Shown in pieces: positions 44,331 to 55,394 of a stretch of DNA of 64,000 bases (positions within the stretch are counted from its first letter, which is position 1; each line of letters starts with the position of its first letter). The notes beneath the pieces were generated by a model. It ran no database searches. It worked only from the letters and a program-made list of their open reading frames with translations, and was not told the DNA's origin. Source of the DNA: Arthrobacter citreus. Its GTDB lineage: Bacteria > Actinomycetota > Actinomycetes > Actinomycetales > Micrococcaceae. The stretch lies in assembly GCF_009192745.1 (NCBI RefSeq), contig NZ_VTFV01000008.1, positions 17,310 to 81,309 on the forward strand, given 5' to 3'. The translations under genes and the position numbers were made by a program.

Positions 44331-45797
44331 ATGCGCAGAATCCTGCTCATCATTTCTGCCGCACTGCTGGCGCTCGCGGCACCGGCTGCGCCGGCTTTCG
44401 CCGTCGAACCGGTGGACATCATCGTGGAGGACACCGCCGGTGTCCTGGACCAGAACACGCTGCTGCCGGCGCTGGAGCAGATCCAGTTCCACGAGCCGAC
44501 GACCGTTGCGGTCTACACCTACCGCGGTGACCCGAACGCCGAATACCAGGACGGCGACACCGTCACGAATGAGGAAACCCTCCGGTTCGCCCGGGAAGAA
44601 CACCCCGAATGGATCAGCGCGGACGGACAAAAGTGGGCGGACGGGCTGTTTATCTTCACCCTGGATCCCGACGGACGCTGGATCGGCACCTACTTCGGCG
44701 AGGACCGCAAGGTGGACAGTGACCAGGCCCAGGCCATCCGGGACGAAGCGGCAGAGCTGTTCAAGGACGCGCAGTGGACCGACGGCACCATCGCCGGCGT
44801 CGAGGAGGCGGCAAAACTGATCAACCGGCCCTGGTATCTCAACCCCGCAACCTGGATCGCTGGCGGCGCCCTGGTGCTCGCGGCTGGAGGAACCTGGCTG
44901 ACCATTGTGGCTGTGCGGCGCAAGCGCCTGACGACCAACCGTGAGCTGATCGCGAAAGCCGAAAAGTCCTACGCCAGTGTCAGCATGGATCTGGAAGCCA
45001 CCGAGCTGAACGCCAACACGATTCCCGCCGAGTCACGCTACGGTGCCAAGGTGCTGGAAGAGCACCGCACCTTCCGCACCCGCTACAACAGGGCCACCGA
45101 GCTGGGAAACACTGTCCGGACATTCAGCGACAAGGACCTCAAGCGGGGCAGGACACGCAAACCGGTGGAGGAATTCGCCGAACTGGCAGCTGCACTGGAC
45201 GGCATTGACGACGTCATCGCGGACACCAACACCCTGCTGAACATGGGCCCGGGCTGGCAGGCAGCCTGGGACCGGCAGGCCGCCCCGCTGCTGGCGGAAC
45301 TGGACAAACTTGAAGACCTTTTCGCGCAGGACAAGACAGCCGGTTCGGCAACGGCGGCCGCGCTGCTCGCCTTCCGCACCGAGTGCCGGCGCCGGCTTCA
45401 GGGTGCTGCCGCCGCCCTGGCCAGCGGCTCGATGACTCCGGAGGAGGCCCTGGACATCCTCCGGGACTCCGGCAGCGAACTCGCTGAGCTGCTGAAGAAC
45501 CACTCGGAGACGGTCATAGAAAAAGCGGCAAAGGACAGCTCGGAGAAGAAGCTGATGCGTGAGGCACTGGAGGAGGAACGCAGCCGCCCCCGCCGCTACC
45601 GCGACGGCTACCGTCCCGGCATCCTGGACACCGCCTACCCCAACTACGTCTGGTCCGTGGCGTCCTTCAACGCCGGCGTCCAGGCCGGAAACGGCAAGAT
45701 TGAATCGGCGCGGAGCTCCGCGTCCTCCGGTTCTTCCTCCGGGTACGGCTCCAGCGGCGGCAGCTTCAGCGGTTCAGGCAGCTCCTCCCGTTTCTAG
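44331..45797 (+). CDS. Secreted/membrane TPM-domain protein with Ser/Gly-rich tail
   Basis: A 488-residue protein: a signal peptide (cleavage likely after AFA, residue 24), a TPM domain (about 30-150, DTAGVLDQNTLLPALEQI and GTYFGEDRKV), one membrane helix (about 175-196), a long helical cytoplasmic region with TPM-type repeats, and a Ser/Gly-rich C-terminus (SSGYGSSGGSFSGSGSSSRF). It belongs to the actinobacterial DUF5129/TPM group of unknown role, possibly photosystem-repair-like phosphatase folds. The ATG at 44331 was chosen because it begins the signal peptide. Confidence 0.83.
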   Translation: MRRILLIISAALLALAAPAAPAFAVEPVDIIVEDTAGVLDQNTLLPALEQIQFHEPTTVAVYTYRGDPNAEYQDGDTVTNEETLRFAREEHPEWISADGQKWADGLFIFTLDPDGRWIGTYFGEDRKVDSDQAQAIRDEAAELFKDAQWTDGTIAGVEEAAKLINRPWYLNPATWIAGGALVLAAGGTWLTIVAVRRKRLTTNRELIAKAEKSYASVSMDLEATELNANTIPAESRYGAKVLEEHRTFRTRYNRATELGNTVRTFSDKDLKRGRTRKPVEEFAELAAALDGIDDVIADTNTLLNMGPGWQAAWDRQAAPLLAELDKLEDLFAQDKTAGSATAAALLAFRTECRRRLQGAAAALASGSMTPEEALDILRDSGSELAELLKNHSETVIEKAAKDSSEKKLMREALEEERSRPRRYRDGYRPGILDTAYPNYVWSVASFNAGVQAGNGKIESARSSASSGSSSGYGSSGGSFSGSGSSSRF

Positions 45798-45874
45798 GGT
45801 CTCCGATTCCCAGCGCCTCGATCCGGCCTGCCGGATCGTGGACACCGCACGGCGCGCTGGCTAGGGTGTTCGGC

Positions 45875-46723
45875 ATGAACCCCGTGGACCCCGCTTCTTC
45901 GCTGCTGGATGACTTCTCGCTGGAAATGACCGGAAAGGACGTTCCCGCCCTGGCGGAGGCGCAGGGCCTCCTGCCCGCCGGAACCCGTATCAACGTGACG
46001 TTCCTGGGCAACGAGGATTTGCCGATGCGCCTGGCCGCCGCCTCGGCGGTAAAGGCCGGCGGGCACGTTCCCGTGCCGCATATCTCCGCACGGCGGCTGG
46101 GATCGGCGGCCGAGCTGGAGAAATTCCTGGGAGCCCTGTCCGAGGCGGGAGCCGTGGAGAACGTCTTTGTGGTGGCCGGGGACCCGGCGGAGCCAATGGG
46201 ACCGTACGAGGATTCGCTGGCCGTCATCGCGTCCGGACTGCCGGCGGCGCACGGAGCCAGGCACATCAGCATCTCCGGTTACCCCGAAGGCCATCCGGAC
46301 ATCGGTGAACAAACCCTGTGGTCCGCACTGGAACGGAAACTGGCCGCAGTAGAGGACCAAGGTCTGGACGCCTCGATCATCACCCAGTTCGGCTTCGATA
46401 CCGCCCCCGTGCTCGCGTGGTGCGAGGAACTGCGCGCCCGGGGCATCGACGCGCCGGTGCGGATCGGAGTCCCGGGGCCGGCCGGAGTCAAACGCCTGCT
46501 GGGCTACGCCCGCCGGTTCGGCGTTGGCACCTCCGCCTCCATCGCACACAAATACGGGTTCTCCCTGACGAACCTGCTCGGCACCGCGGGCCCGGACCGT
46601 TTCCTGAACCAGCTCGCTGCCGATCATGATCCTGCACGGCACGGAGTGGTGAAGCTGCACTTCTACACCTTTGGCGGCCTGCGCCCTACTGCCGAGTGGG
46701 TGCGCAGCTTCCGCGGCTACTAG
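45875..46723 (+). CDS. metF: Methylenetetrahydrofolate reductase-like protein (MetF family)
   Basis: A 282-residue TIM-barrel flavoprotein: VTFLGNEDLPMRL, VPHISARRLGS, VFVVAGDPAEPMGPY and SIITQFGFD match MetF homologues that act on C1-tetrahydrofolates. In sphingomonads metF lies beside ligM and recycles 5-methyl-THF made by O-demethylation. Here a binding-protein gene lies between it and the ligM-like gene. ATG 45875 has AGGG eight bases upstream; a GTG nine bases earlier is possible. Confidence 0.87.
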   Translation: MNPVDPASSLLDDFSLEMTGKDVPALAEAQGLLPAGTRINVTFLGNEDLPMRLAAASAVKAGGHVPVPHISARRLGSAAELEKFLGALSEAGAVENVFVVAGDPAEPMGPYEDSLAVIASGLPAAHGARHISISGYPEGHPDIGEQTLWSALERKLAAVEDQGLDASIITQFGFDTAPVLAWCEELRARGIDAPVRIGVPGPAGVKRLLGYARRFGVGTSASIAHKYGFSLTNLLGTAGPDRFLNQLAADHDPARHGVVKLHFYTFGGLRPTAEWVRSFRGY

Positions 46724-46731
46724 AGACGCGA

Positions 46732-46797
46732 AAGCGCTCCGCTGTGTGACTTTTCCCCCGCCGCGCGGCGGAGCTCAAGGCACAAAGCGGAGCGCTT
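46732..46797. terminator. Long hairpin between convergent genes
   Basis: Arms AAGCGCTCCGCT (46732-46743) and its exact inverse (46786-46797) about 40 bases apart, between metF and the binding-protein gene. It is a probable shared terminator; the long loop contains a TTTTCCCCC run. Confidence 0.6.
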
Positions 46798-46811
46798 CTG
46801 CGGGAACCGGG

Positions 46812-47795
46812 CTAGTCCTGCGGCAGCAGCTCATCCATGTTGGGCAGCTCCTCGACCAGGCCGCGGTCCTGGGATATCCGGGCCACTTCCTCGACCGATG
46901 CCCGGTTCACTTCGGTGCTGTACCGGGGCAGGGTCAGCTGCTCAATGACCGCGGGCTCAAGCGAGGTGTACGTGGGCAGCACGGCCCGGACCTTGTCCGG
47001 GTTCTGCTCCGCGAACTCCTGCGAGGCATTCATCGCCCGGGCGAACTTCTCCACAATCTCCGGGTTCTCCTGGACGTACTTATCGGAGGTGAAGTAGACG
47101 GCCACGGTCAGGTCATCCACCGGCTCGGCGTAGTTGGAGAACACCGGCACGGCGCCGTCGGCCCCCGCAATGGTGACGAAGGGCTCGACGGCGGCAATCG
47201 CGTCCACGGTTCCCGCCGCCAGCTGCCCGGAAAGCTCCGGGAACGGAATCTCGACGAACTCGATGCTCTCGTAGTCGCCGCCGGCCTGCTTTACTGCTTC
47301 CGAAATGGTCGAGTCGGAGATGTTGTTCAGCGTGTTCACGCCGACTTTCTTGCCGGCCAGGTCCGTGACCGTCTCGATGCCGGAATCCGGCAGCGTCATG
47401 ACGGACGCGAAGTCCGCGTCGGTGTCCCCCGTGGAGCTTCCTCCGGGGGCAACCATCTTCACCGGCAGGCCCTTGGACCGGCCCACGATCATGGACGTGA
47501 TGTTGGAGAAACCGAAGTCCATCTGTCCGGCTGTCACGGCCGGAACAATAGCTGCCCCGCCCTGGGCCAGGGTGAGCGTGACGTCCAGGCCTTCCTCTTC
47601 GAAGAGCCCTTCCTGCACCCCCAGGTAGATGGGCGCGACGTCCACGATCGGAATGACTCCCACCTCGATGGGAATGAGCCCCTCCGCTCCCCCGGACGCC
47701 GACGCCGAGCCCTCGTCCGAAGTCAGTGACCCCGACCCGCAGGCCGTCAGGCCGAGCAGCGCCGCCGTTGCCGCTGCCGCCAGCAGTTTCCTCAT
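46812..47795 (-). CDS. NitT/TauT-type ABC transporter substrate-binding lipoprotein (orphan)
   Basis: A 327-residue lipoprotein with signal peptide and lipobox LTAC (Cys19). The mature part is of the NMT1/SsuA type (APIYLGVQEGLFEEEGL, QMDFGFSNITSMI), which binds nitrate, sulfonates, thiamine precursors or aromatic acids. No permease or ATPase gene is adjacent. It is divergent from the ligM-like gene and shares an operator region with it, so an aromatic methoxy acid is a reasonable guess at ligand (inference). Confidence 0.87.
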   Translation of the reverse strand: MRKLLAAAATAALLGLTACGSGSLTSDEGSASASGGAEGLIPIEVGVIPIVDVAPIYLGVQEGLFEEEGLDVTLTLAQGGAAIVPAVTAGQMDFGFSNITSMIVGRSKGLPVKMVAPGGSSTGDTDADFASVMTLPDSGIETVTDLAGKKVGVNTLNNISDSTISEAVKQAGGDYESIEFVEIPFPELSGQLAAGTVDAIAAVEPFVTIAGADGAVPVFSNYAEPVDDLTVAVYFTSDKYVQENPEIVEKFARAMNASQEFAEQNPDKVRAVLPTYTSLEPAVIEQLTLPRYSTEVNRASVEEVARISQDRGLVEELPNMDELLPQD

Positions 47796-47853
47796 GGTGT
47801 GCCTCCTCGTTGGGGTACGGCCCGGCCGCACCGCAGGTGTGATGCAGCCCACA

Positions 47854-49399
<1,546 letters not shown>

Positions 49400-49415
49400 G
49401 CACCACAGAACCTCA

Positions 49416-49449
49416 AAGGAGGCCGGCCCCCCAACGGCCCGGCCTCCTT
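49416..49449. terminator. Terminator after ligM-like gene
   Basis: Perfect 11-base stem (49416-49426 with 49439-49449) 17 bases after the stop, before the opposite-strand lutC gene, with GGTTT following. Confidence 0.8.
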
Positions 49450-49482
49450 CGGTTTAGCTGTGCCGGTTTAGTGGAAACCGGT

Positions 49483-50118
49483 TCAGCTGCGAACGATGAT
49501 GACGTCCAGGGTGCGGGGACCGTGTACTCCTTCAACTCGTTCAAGCTCAATATCGCTGGTGGCGCTCGGTCCGCTGATCCAGGTCAGCGGCCGCGTTCCG
49601 TCCAGGCGGCGCAGCGCTTCAGGCAGGATCATGGTGATGTCCGCAGCCCGCACCACACACACGTGGTGGTCCGGGATCAGGGAGATAGCGCGCCGGCCCA
49701 TGCCCTCGCTGCCGTCCAGGATGATGGTTCCAGTTTCCGCCACGGACACCGCACTGCCGGTAACCACCGCTGACGTGGCATCAAGTTCGGCAACACTGAG
49801 CGGATCGGTGCGGGAATCGCTGCGGCGGCGGCCCGGTGCGGCCGCCTCGGCATCAGCCAGCCACGCCTCGTCGATGCCCGCGGGCACCACATAGCTGGAT
49901 GCTTCCCGGAGCAGCTCGGCAACACGGGGCGCGACGCCGGACTCCTCCACCACGGTGACGCCGGCCTTGTAGTCCTCCAGCCGGTCCACCAGCACGCTGA
50001 TGCGCTCGGCTTCCGGGGCGTCGACGGCGGTGCGGTAGGTGCGCGGCACCTCGGGGACGGCCGGTGCGTCCTTCAGCGCACCGCGCAGGCGTTCCAGGAT
50101 TTCCTCGCGTGCGCTCAT
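49483..50118 (-). CDS. lutC: Lactate utilization protein C (LUD domain)
   Basis: A 211-residue LUD-domain protein (DATSAVVTGSAVSVAETGTIILDG, MGRRAISLIPDHHVCVV). With LutA and LutB it forms the iron-sulfur complex that oxidises L-lactate to pyruvate. Its ATG overlaps the lutB stop by four bases (ATGA). Last gene of lutABC. Confidence 0.92.
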   Translation of the reverse strand: MSAREEILERLRGALKDAPAVPEVPRTYRTAVDAPEAERISVLVDRLEDYKAGVTVVEESGVAPRVAELLREASSYVVPAGIDEAWLADAEAAAPGRRRSDSRTDPLSVAELDATSAVVTGSAVSVAETGTIILDGSEGMGRRAISLIPDHHVCVVRAADITMILPEALRRLDGTRPLTWISGPSATSDIELERVEGVHGPRTLDVIIVRS

Positions 50119-51629
50119 GCCGTCTTCTCCCCCTGGGCCGGTGCCGCAGCCGGCCTGTTGTCCTCGTGTTCCTTGGCCCACCAGTCCCGGAAGGACTGTG
50201 CGGGCGGCGCCGGAATGTCCCGGCTCTGGGTCCAGCCGGCGGCGATGCCGGGCAGCTTGGTGATCTTGCGTTTGCGTCCGGCTGCCAGCCTGCCCAGCGG
50301 CAGACCCTTTTCCAGCAGCCCGAGGTTCCGGCCGCGGGAGAACGCCCAGGAGGCGCCCTTCATCAGCACGTCCATCTGGGTGGGCAGCTTCTTGCCGCGT
50401 TTGCTTTCCACATCCACCGAACGCAGGTGGACCAGGATTTCCGGAATGTTGATCTTCACCGGGCAGGCGTCGTAGCAGGCACCGCAGAGCGAGGAGGCGT
50501 AGGGCAGCGAGCTGTTTTCCTCGCTCTTGATGCCGGTCATCAGCGGGGAAAGGATGGCACCGATCGGCCCCGGGTAGGTGGAGCCGTAGGCGTGTCCGCC
50601 GGTGCGCTCATAGACCGGGCACACGTTCATGCAGGCGCTGCAGCGGATGCAGTGCAGCGCCGAACGGCCCATTTCATCCGCTAGGGCGGCGCTGCGGCCG
50701 TTATCCACCAGGACCAGGTGGACGTTCTGCGGACCGTCGCCTTCGGTGACGCCGGTCCACAGCGAGGTGTACGGGTTCATGCGTTCCCCGGTGGAGGACC
50801 GAGGCAGCAGCTGCATAAAGACTTCCAGGTCGCTCCAGGCCGGCAGCAGCTTCTCCACGCCCATGACCGTGATCAGGGTTTCCGGGAGGGTCAGGCACAT
50901 GCGGCCGTTGCCCTCGGATTCAACCACGGCCAGGGTGCCGGATTCGGCAATGGCGAAGTTGGCGCCGGAAATGGCGACCTTGGAAGACAGGAACTTGCGC
51001 CGCAGATGGGAACGGGCTGCCTCGGCCAGCTTTGCCGGCTCATTGGTGAGGTCCGGATCCACGCCCGGCATTTCGCGCAGGAAGATGTCCCGCACCTGGG
51101 AGCGGTTCTTGTGGATCGCCGGCACCAGGATGTGGCTGGGCTTGTCATGGTCCAGCTGGACGATCAGTTCTGCGAGGTCCGTCTCAAAGGCTGCAATGCC
51201 CTGCTCTTCGAGGTATTCGTTCAGGCCGATTTCCTGGGTGGCCATGGACTTGACCTTGACCACCTCGTCCACGCCCTCGGCACGGATCAGGTCGCGGACA
51301 ATTCCGTTGGCCTCGTCCGCGTCGCGGGCCCAGTGGATGATGCCGCCGCGGGCGGTGAAGTTCTTCTCGAACTCCTCCAGCAGTTCGGGCAGCCGCGCCA
51401 TAACGGATTCCTTGACGGCACTGCCGGCGCTGCGCAGGTCTTCCCAGTCCGGGAGCTCACCTACCACTCGCAGGCGCTTGTCCCGGATGGTGTGCGTGGC
51501 ATGTTCCAGGTTGGCGCGCAGCTGGGCGTTGCCCAGTTCCCGGCGTGCCGCCGTCGGGAAGGAGTCCACGGCGTTGAGGTTGCCCTTGCCGTAGACCGGC
51601 AGGGTGGGCATGCCCAGGTACGTGCTCAT
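50115..51629 (-). CDS. lutB: Lactate utilization iron-sulfur protein B
   Basis: A 504-residue protein: an N-terminal LUD domain and two 4Fe-4S motifs HCIRCSACMNVCP and CGACYDACP (about residues 330-390), with a C-terminal extension ending in EKTA. Family members are about 470-500 residues. The start at 51629 overlaps the lutA stop by four bases. Electron-carrying subunit of the L-lactate oxidising complex. Confidence 0.93.
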   Translation of the reverse strand: MSTYLGMPTLPVYGKGNLNAVDSFPTAARRELGNAQLRANLEHATHTIRDKRLRVVGELPDWEDLRSAGSAVKESVMARLPELLEEFEKNFTARGGIIHWARDADEANGIVRDLIRAEGVDEVVKVKSMATQEIGLNEYLEEQGIAAFETDLAELIVQLDHDKPSHILVPAIHKNRSQVRDIFLREMPGVDPDLTNEPAKLAEAARSHLRRKFLSSKVAISGANFAIAESGTLAVVESEGNGRMCLTLPETLITVMGVEKLLPAWSDLEVFMQLLPRSSTGERMNPYTSLWTGVTEGDGPQNVHLVLVDNGRSAALADEMGRSALHCIRCSACMNVCPVYERTGGHAYGSTYPGPIGAILSPLMTGIKSEENSSLPYASSLCGACYDACPVKINIPEILVHLRSVDVESKRGKKLPTQMDVLMKGASWAFSRGRNLGLLEKGLPLGRLAAGRKRKITKLPGIAAGWTQSRDIPAPPAQSFRDWWAKEHEDNRPAAAPAQGEKTA

Positions 51630-52426
51630 CGGGAAGCCTTTCCGCTGACCAGGACATCCCCGGTGATCGAAACCGGGTTTTCCCGGGTACTGGCCAGGAT
51701 CTCGGCGAAGTGCAGGGTGGTGACATCGCTGCCCTCGCGGGAGAGTCCGCCGCCAATGTGCAGCAGGCAGGATGCGTCTCCGCCTGAGCACAGCGAGGCA
51801 CCGGTGGCCTTGATGTTGGCCGCCTTGTCTTCGAGCATGGCGGAGGAAACGTCGGCGTTCTTCATGGAGAAAGTTCCCCCGAAGCCGCAGCACTGGTCAG
51901 CCTGCGGCAGCTCGGCGACTTCAATGCCGCCCACGCTCTGCAGCAGGTTCAGCTGCCGGTCACCCAGGCGCAGCAGGCGCATGCCGTGGCAGCTGGGGTG
52001 GTAGGTGATCTTGTGCGGGAACCAGGAGCCAAGCTGCTCGGCAGCGTTGGTGATGCCCAGGACATCCGTGAGCAGTTCGGAGAGTTCGTAGGTCCGGGCA
52101 CCAACAGCTTCGGCCCGGGCTTCCAGGTCCTTGTCCCCGGCGGAGCGGGCAACCATGGGGTGCTGGTGCTTCACCGAGCCAACGCAGGAGCCCGACGGCG
52201 CGACGGCGACGTCGTAGTCGGCGGCGGTGAATGCCTCAACGTGGTTGCGGACTACCGGCACCGCCTCAGGCAGGTAGCCGGAATTCACGTGCATCTGGCC
52301 GCAGCAGGCCTGGCCGGAGGGGAACACCACTTCGTGTCCCAGCCGCTCCAGGATCTCTACGGTGGCGCGTGCCGTCCGCGGATACATCGCATCCACGATG
52401 CAGGTGGCAAATAGTGCAATTCTCAT
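51626..52426 (-). CDS. lutA: Lactate utilization protein A (CCG domains)
   Basis: A 266-residue protein with two cysteine-rich CCG domains: QACCGQMHVNSGY and DQCCGFGGTFSMKN. First gene of the lutABC operon, divergent from the lactate permease. The gap contains three LldR-type palindromes, so it is likely induced by lactate through LldR release. Confidence 0.93.
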   Translation of the reverse strand: MRIALFATCIVDAMYPRTARATVEILERLGHEVVFPSGQACCGQMHVNSGYLPEAVPVVRNHVEAFTAADYDVAVAPSGSCVGSVKHQHPMVARSAGDKDLEARAEAVGARTYELSELLTDVLGITNAAEQLGSWFPHKITYHPSCHGMRLLRLGDRQLNLLQSVGGIEVAELPQADQCCGFGGTFSMKNADVSSAMLEDKAANIKATGASLCSGGDASCLLHIGGGLSREGSDVTTLHFAEILASTRENPVSITGDVLVSGKASR

Positions 52427-52461
52427 GGGTGCCTCTCAACGGGGATGCCCCGAAGCTCGTG

Positions 52462-52472
52462 TGGTCAGACCA
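52462..52472. promoter_or_regulatory. lldR: LldR-type operator, lutA side
   Basis: Palindrome TGGTCAGACCA. This fits the FadR-family pattern TNGTNNNACNA. It lies 36 bases upstream of lutA, where a repressor would block the operon. Confidence 0.75.
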
Positions 52473-52558
52473 TAGTAGGCACGTTGCCTGCAACACACCA
52501 AAGCATCCGGGGCTGGTGGCCATGATCACACGCACCGCCGGAGTGCGCTAGAGTTCCT

Positions 52559-52569
52559 TGGTCTGACCA
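52559..52569. promoter_or_regulatory. lldR: LldR-type operator, lldP side (first)
   Basis: Palindrome TGGTCTGACCA, 51 bases before the permease start. It is centred 14 bases from the next copy, which would place two dimers on the same side of the helix or slightly offset. Confidence 0.75.
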
Positions 52570-52572
52570 TTG

Positions 52573-52583
52573 TGGTCTGACCA
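52573..52583. promoter_or_regulatory. lldR: LldR-type operator, lldP side (second)
   Basis: Palindrome TGGTCTGACCA, identical to the copy 14 bases upstream, between that copy and the ribosome site of the permease. Confidence 0.75.
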
Positions 52584-52619
52584 ACTTCCAACCAGTTCAC
52601 CACTCCCCGGAGGTCCCCC

Positions 52620-54338
52620 GTGGATCACTTCACCGCCACCACTGACCCGGTGTTCGGCAGCGTCGCCGCATCCGCCATCGTGGCGCTCATCCCCCTGCTC
52701 ACATTCTTTGTCCTGCTGGCCTTCGTAAAGGTAAAAGCCCATGTGGCAGGCGGACTGTCCCTGCTCGTGGCAATCGCCGTGGCCATCTGGGCCTTCAAGA
52801 TGCCCGCCGGCCTGGCCCTGCTGTCCGCTTCCCAGGGTGCGGTCTTCGGCGCGTTCCCCGTGGTCTGGATCGTCATCATGGCGATCTGGCTCTACCAGGT
52901 CACCGTGGTGAGCGGCCGGTTCGAAGACCTGCGCCGCGTCTTTGACGTAATCGGCGGCGGCGACGTCCGCATCCAGGCGATCCTGGTGGCGTTCTGCTTC
53001 GGCGGCCTGCTGGAAGCGCTGGCCGGATTCGGTGCACCCGTGGCGATCACCGCCACCATGCTGGTGGCACTGGGGCTGAAGCCAATGAAGGCTGCAGCCG
53101 CCGTGCTGGTGGCCAACACCGCCCCGGTCGCCTTCGGCGCCATGGCCATCCCGATCACCACGGCCGCCAACCTCACCGGCCTCGACGCCGACCACATCGG
53201 TGCCGTCGTTGGCCGCCAGGCGCCGCTGCTCGCCGTCGTGGTTCCGCTGATCCTGGTCTTCATCCTGGACGGCTTCCGAGGCATCAAGGAAACCTGGCCC
53301 GCCGCCGTCGTTACCGGTGTTGCCTTCTCCGCCGCCCAGGTGCTCTGCTCCACGTTCTTCTCCTACGAACTCACGGACATTGTTGCCGCCCTCGCAGGCC
53401 TTGGTGCTGCCGTGGTGTTCCTGCGCTTCTGGCAGCCGCGCGGCATCGAAGGCGCCAGGGTCCGAATGGGCCTGTCGGAAATGGCCATGTCCGGTGCCGG
53501 CACGTCCGGTTCCGCCGGCGGTTCGGCTGCCGTCCGCGACGAGAACTCCCTGACCACTTCACGCACGTGGCTGGCCCTGTTCCCGTACTTCCTGGTGATC
53601 GTCATCTTCGGCATCGCCAAGCTCTGGAAGCTGGGCGTGGATATCCCCGCTTTCCTGGCTTCCACGGACATCAAGGTTCCCTGGCCGATCCTGCACGAAC
53701 GCCTGGTCGATGCTGCCGGTGAGCCCGTCTCTTCCACCATCTACACGTTCAACTGGCTCTCCACCCCCGGCACGCTGCTGCTGATCACCGGCCTAATCGT
53801 TTCCTTCGTCTACTCCAAGTTCGACGACGGCGGACGCTACCGGATGTCCGTGGGCGCCGGCGTGGCCGAGATCGGCAGGACCGTCTGGAACATGCGCTGG
53901 GCAGGGCTGACCATCCTCTCCGTCCTCTCCCTGGCCTACGTCATGAACTTCTCCGGGCAGACCGTCTCCATTGGCACCTGGCTGGCCGGAACCGGCGCGT
54001 TCTTCGCGTTCCTCTCCCCCGTGCTCGGCTGGGTGGGTACGGCCGTCACCGGTTCCGATACCTCCGCGAACGCACTGTTCGCCCGCCTGCAGCAGACCGC
54101 CGGCCTTGAAGCCGGGATTGATCCGAACCTGCTGGTCGCTGCGAACACCACCGGCGGCGTCGTCGGCAAGCTGATCAGCCCGCAGAACCTGGCAATTGCT
54201 GTGACCGCGGTGAAGCTGGATGGCCAGGAATCGGTGCTGCTGCGCAAGGTGGTGGGCTGGAGCGTGGCCCTGCTGCTGGTGCTCTGCACCGTTGTGTACC
54301 TGCAGTCCACCCCCGTCCTGGGCTGGATGCTTCCGTAA
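52620..54338 (+). CDS. lldP: L-lactate permease
   Basis: A 572-residue LctP/GlcA-family permease with about 13 membrane segments: NTAPVAFGAMAIPIT, FGGLLEALAGFGAPVAITA and GSDTSANALF are signature blocks. It imports lactate (some members glycolate) with protons. The GTG at 52620 follows GGAGG. It sits between the LldR-type sites and a strong terminator, followed by the regulator gene. Confidence 0.95.
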   Translation: MDHFTATTDPVFGSVAASAIVALIPLLTFFVLLAFVKVKAHVAGGLSLLVAIAVAIWAFKMPAGLALLSASQGAVFGAFPVVWIVIMAIWLYQVTVVSGRFEDLRRVFDVIGGGDVRIQAILVAFCFGGLLEALAGFGAPVAITATMLVALGLKPMKAAAAVLVANTAPVAFGAMAIPITTAANLTGLDADHIGAVVGRQAPLLAVVVPLILVFILDGFRGIKETWPAAVVTGVAFSAAQVLCSTFFSYELTDIVAALAGLGAAVVFLRFWQPRGIEGARVRMGLSEMAMSGAGTSGSAGGSAAVRDENSLTTSRTWLALFPYFLVIVIFGIAKLWKLGVDIPAFLASTDIKVPWPILHERLVDAAGEPVSSTIYTFNWLSTPGTLLLITGLIVSFVYSKFDDGGRYRMSVGAGVAEIGRTVWNMRWAGLTILSVLSLAYVMNFSGQTVSIGTWLAGTGAFFAFLSPVLGWVGTAVTGSDTSANALFARLQQTAGLEAGIDPNLLVAANTTGGVVGKLISPQNLAIAVTAVKLDGQESVLLRKVVGWSVALLLVLCTVVYLQSTPVLGWMLP

Positions 54339-54345
54339 CTGCGCT

Positions 54346-54395
54346 AACGGGCGGCCCGGGCGAACCACATGGTTCGTACCGGGCCGCCGTTTTTG
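54346..54395 (+). terminator. Strong terminator after lldP
   Basis: Nested hairpin: outer arms AACGGGCGGCCCGG/CCGGGCCGCCGTT (one bulge), inner CGAACC-ACAT-GGTTCG, followed by TTTTT. It ends the permease transcript just before the regulator gene. Confidence 0.85.
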
Positions 54396-54451
54396 TACCC
54401 GTGTGACCACCACGAACCGCCCGCCCGCCGCGACCGTGCAAGGATATTGCA

Positions 54452-55186
54452 GTGACCTCTCCCACTTCCCTCCCGCCCCGGCGCAGCTATGACCTGCTGC
54501 TGGAGAACATCGAAGCCGATCTGCGCTCCGGTGCCATCAAGCTTGGCGACCAGCTCCCGGGCGAGCGGACGCTGGCGGAAACCTACGGTATTTCCCGCGC
54601 CTCGGTCCGGGAGGGCATCAGGATCCTGGACGCCATGGGTGTGCTTCGATCCTCGGCCGGTTCCGGCCCGAAGTCCGGCGCGATCATTGTTTCCGAGCCC
54701 TCGGCGGGCCTCTCCTCCGCACTGCGCCTGCATATGGCCAGCAGCCGGCTCTCCGTCGAAGACATCGTAGAGACCCGCGTGCTCCTGGAAACGTGGGCTG
54801 CGCAGGCCGCCGCCGGTGCCCCGGACAGCCCGGAGAAGCAGGCCGCCCTGAACCGCGCCGGCGACCTGCTTGACGCCATGGACCGCCCGGACCTGGACCG
54901 GGACACCTTCCATACCCTGGATGCCCGCTTCCACGTGGAGCTCAGCTCCCTGGCCGGCAACTCCGTCATTGAAACCATGATGGATTCCCTCAGCGGCGCG
55001 ATTCGCGGGTACGTCAAGGACGCCATGGATAACTTTGACGACTGGCCGCGGATCCTCGCCTCCCTGCGCGAACAGCACCACGGGATTTACGACGCCGTTG
55101 CTGCCCGCGACGGCGCGCTGGCAGCCGAACGCCTGCGCGAGCACATCACCTGGTTCTACGCGCAGATTCCGGCCGCGGAGCAGTAG
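54452..55186 (+). CDS. lldR: GntR-family (FadR) lactate-responsive regulator
   Basis: A 244-residue GntR protein: winged helix at about residues 10-75 (GERTLAETYGISRASVREGIRILDAMG) and an FCD domain at about 95-230. The sites TGGTCWGACCA before lutA, lldP and the D-lactate dehydrogenase fit this family's recognition pattern, and its position between the lactate genes supports an LldR role. The GTG at 54452 has AAGGA about ten bases upstream. I infer repression released by lactate. Confidence 0.85.
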   Translation: MTSPTSLPPRRSYDLLLENIEADLRSGAIKLGDQLPGERTLAETYGISRASVREGIRILDAMGVLRSSAGSGPKSGAIIVSEPSAGLSSALRLHMASSRLSVEDIVETRVLLETWAAQAAAGAPDSPEKQAALNRAGDLLDAMDRPDLDRDTFHTLDARFHVELSSLAGNSVIETMMDSLSGAIRGYVKDAMDNFDDWPRILASLREQHHGIYDAVAARDGALAAERLREHITWFYAQIPAAEQ

Positions 55187-55322
55187 GAGCCGGGCGACCG
55201 GCGGCGCGGGCTCGATGTCCGGCGGCGCGGACTCGCCGGGTGGGCGCGGGCCGAGTGGGCGCGGCCGAGCAGTGGGGCGCCGGGGGCTCAGGTCTATCGG
55301 ACGGATCCGTCCCTGCTTTCCC

Positions 55323-55376
55323 AACCTTCGGGGAGATAAAGGGGTTTAGAGCATAGTCTCCCCAACCTTCGGGGAG
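55323..55376. repeat. Two copies of AACCTTCGGGGAG facing the tandem array
   Basis: Copies at 55323-55335 and 55364-55376, inverse to the core CTCCCCGAAGGTT of the downstream array. The second copy also forms a small hairpin with CTCCCC just before it. A UUCG-type tetraloop hairpin could form in RNA. Confidence 0.65.
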
Positions 55377-55394
55377 CTACAGCTGTTCAGGACC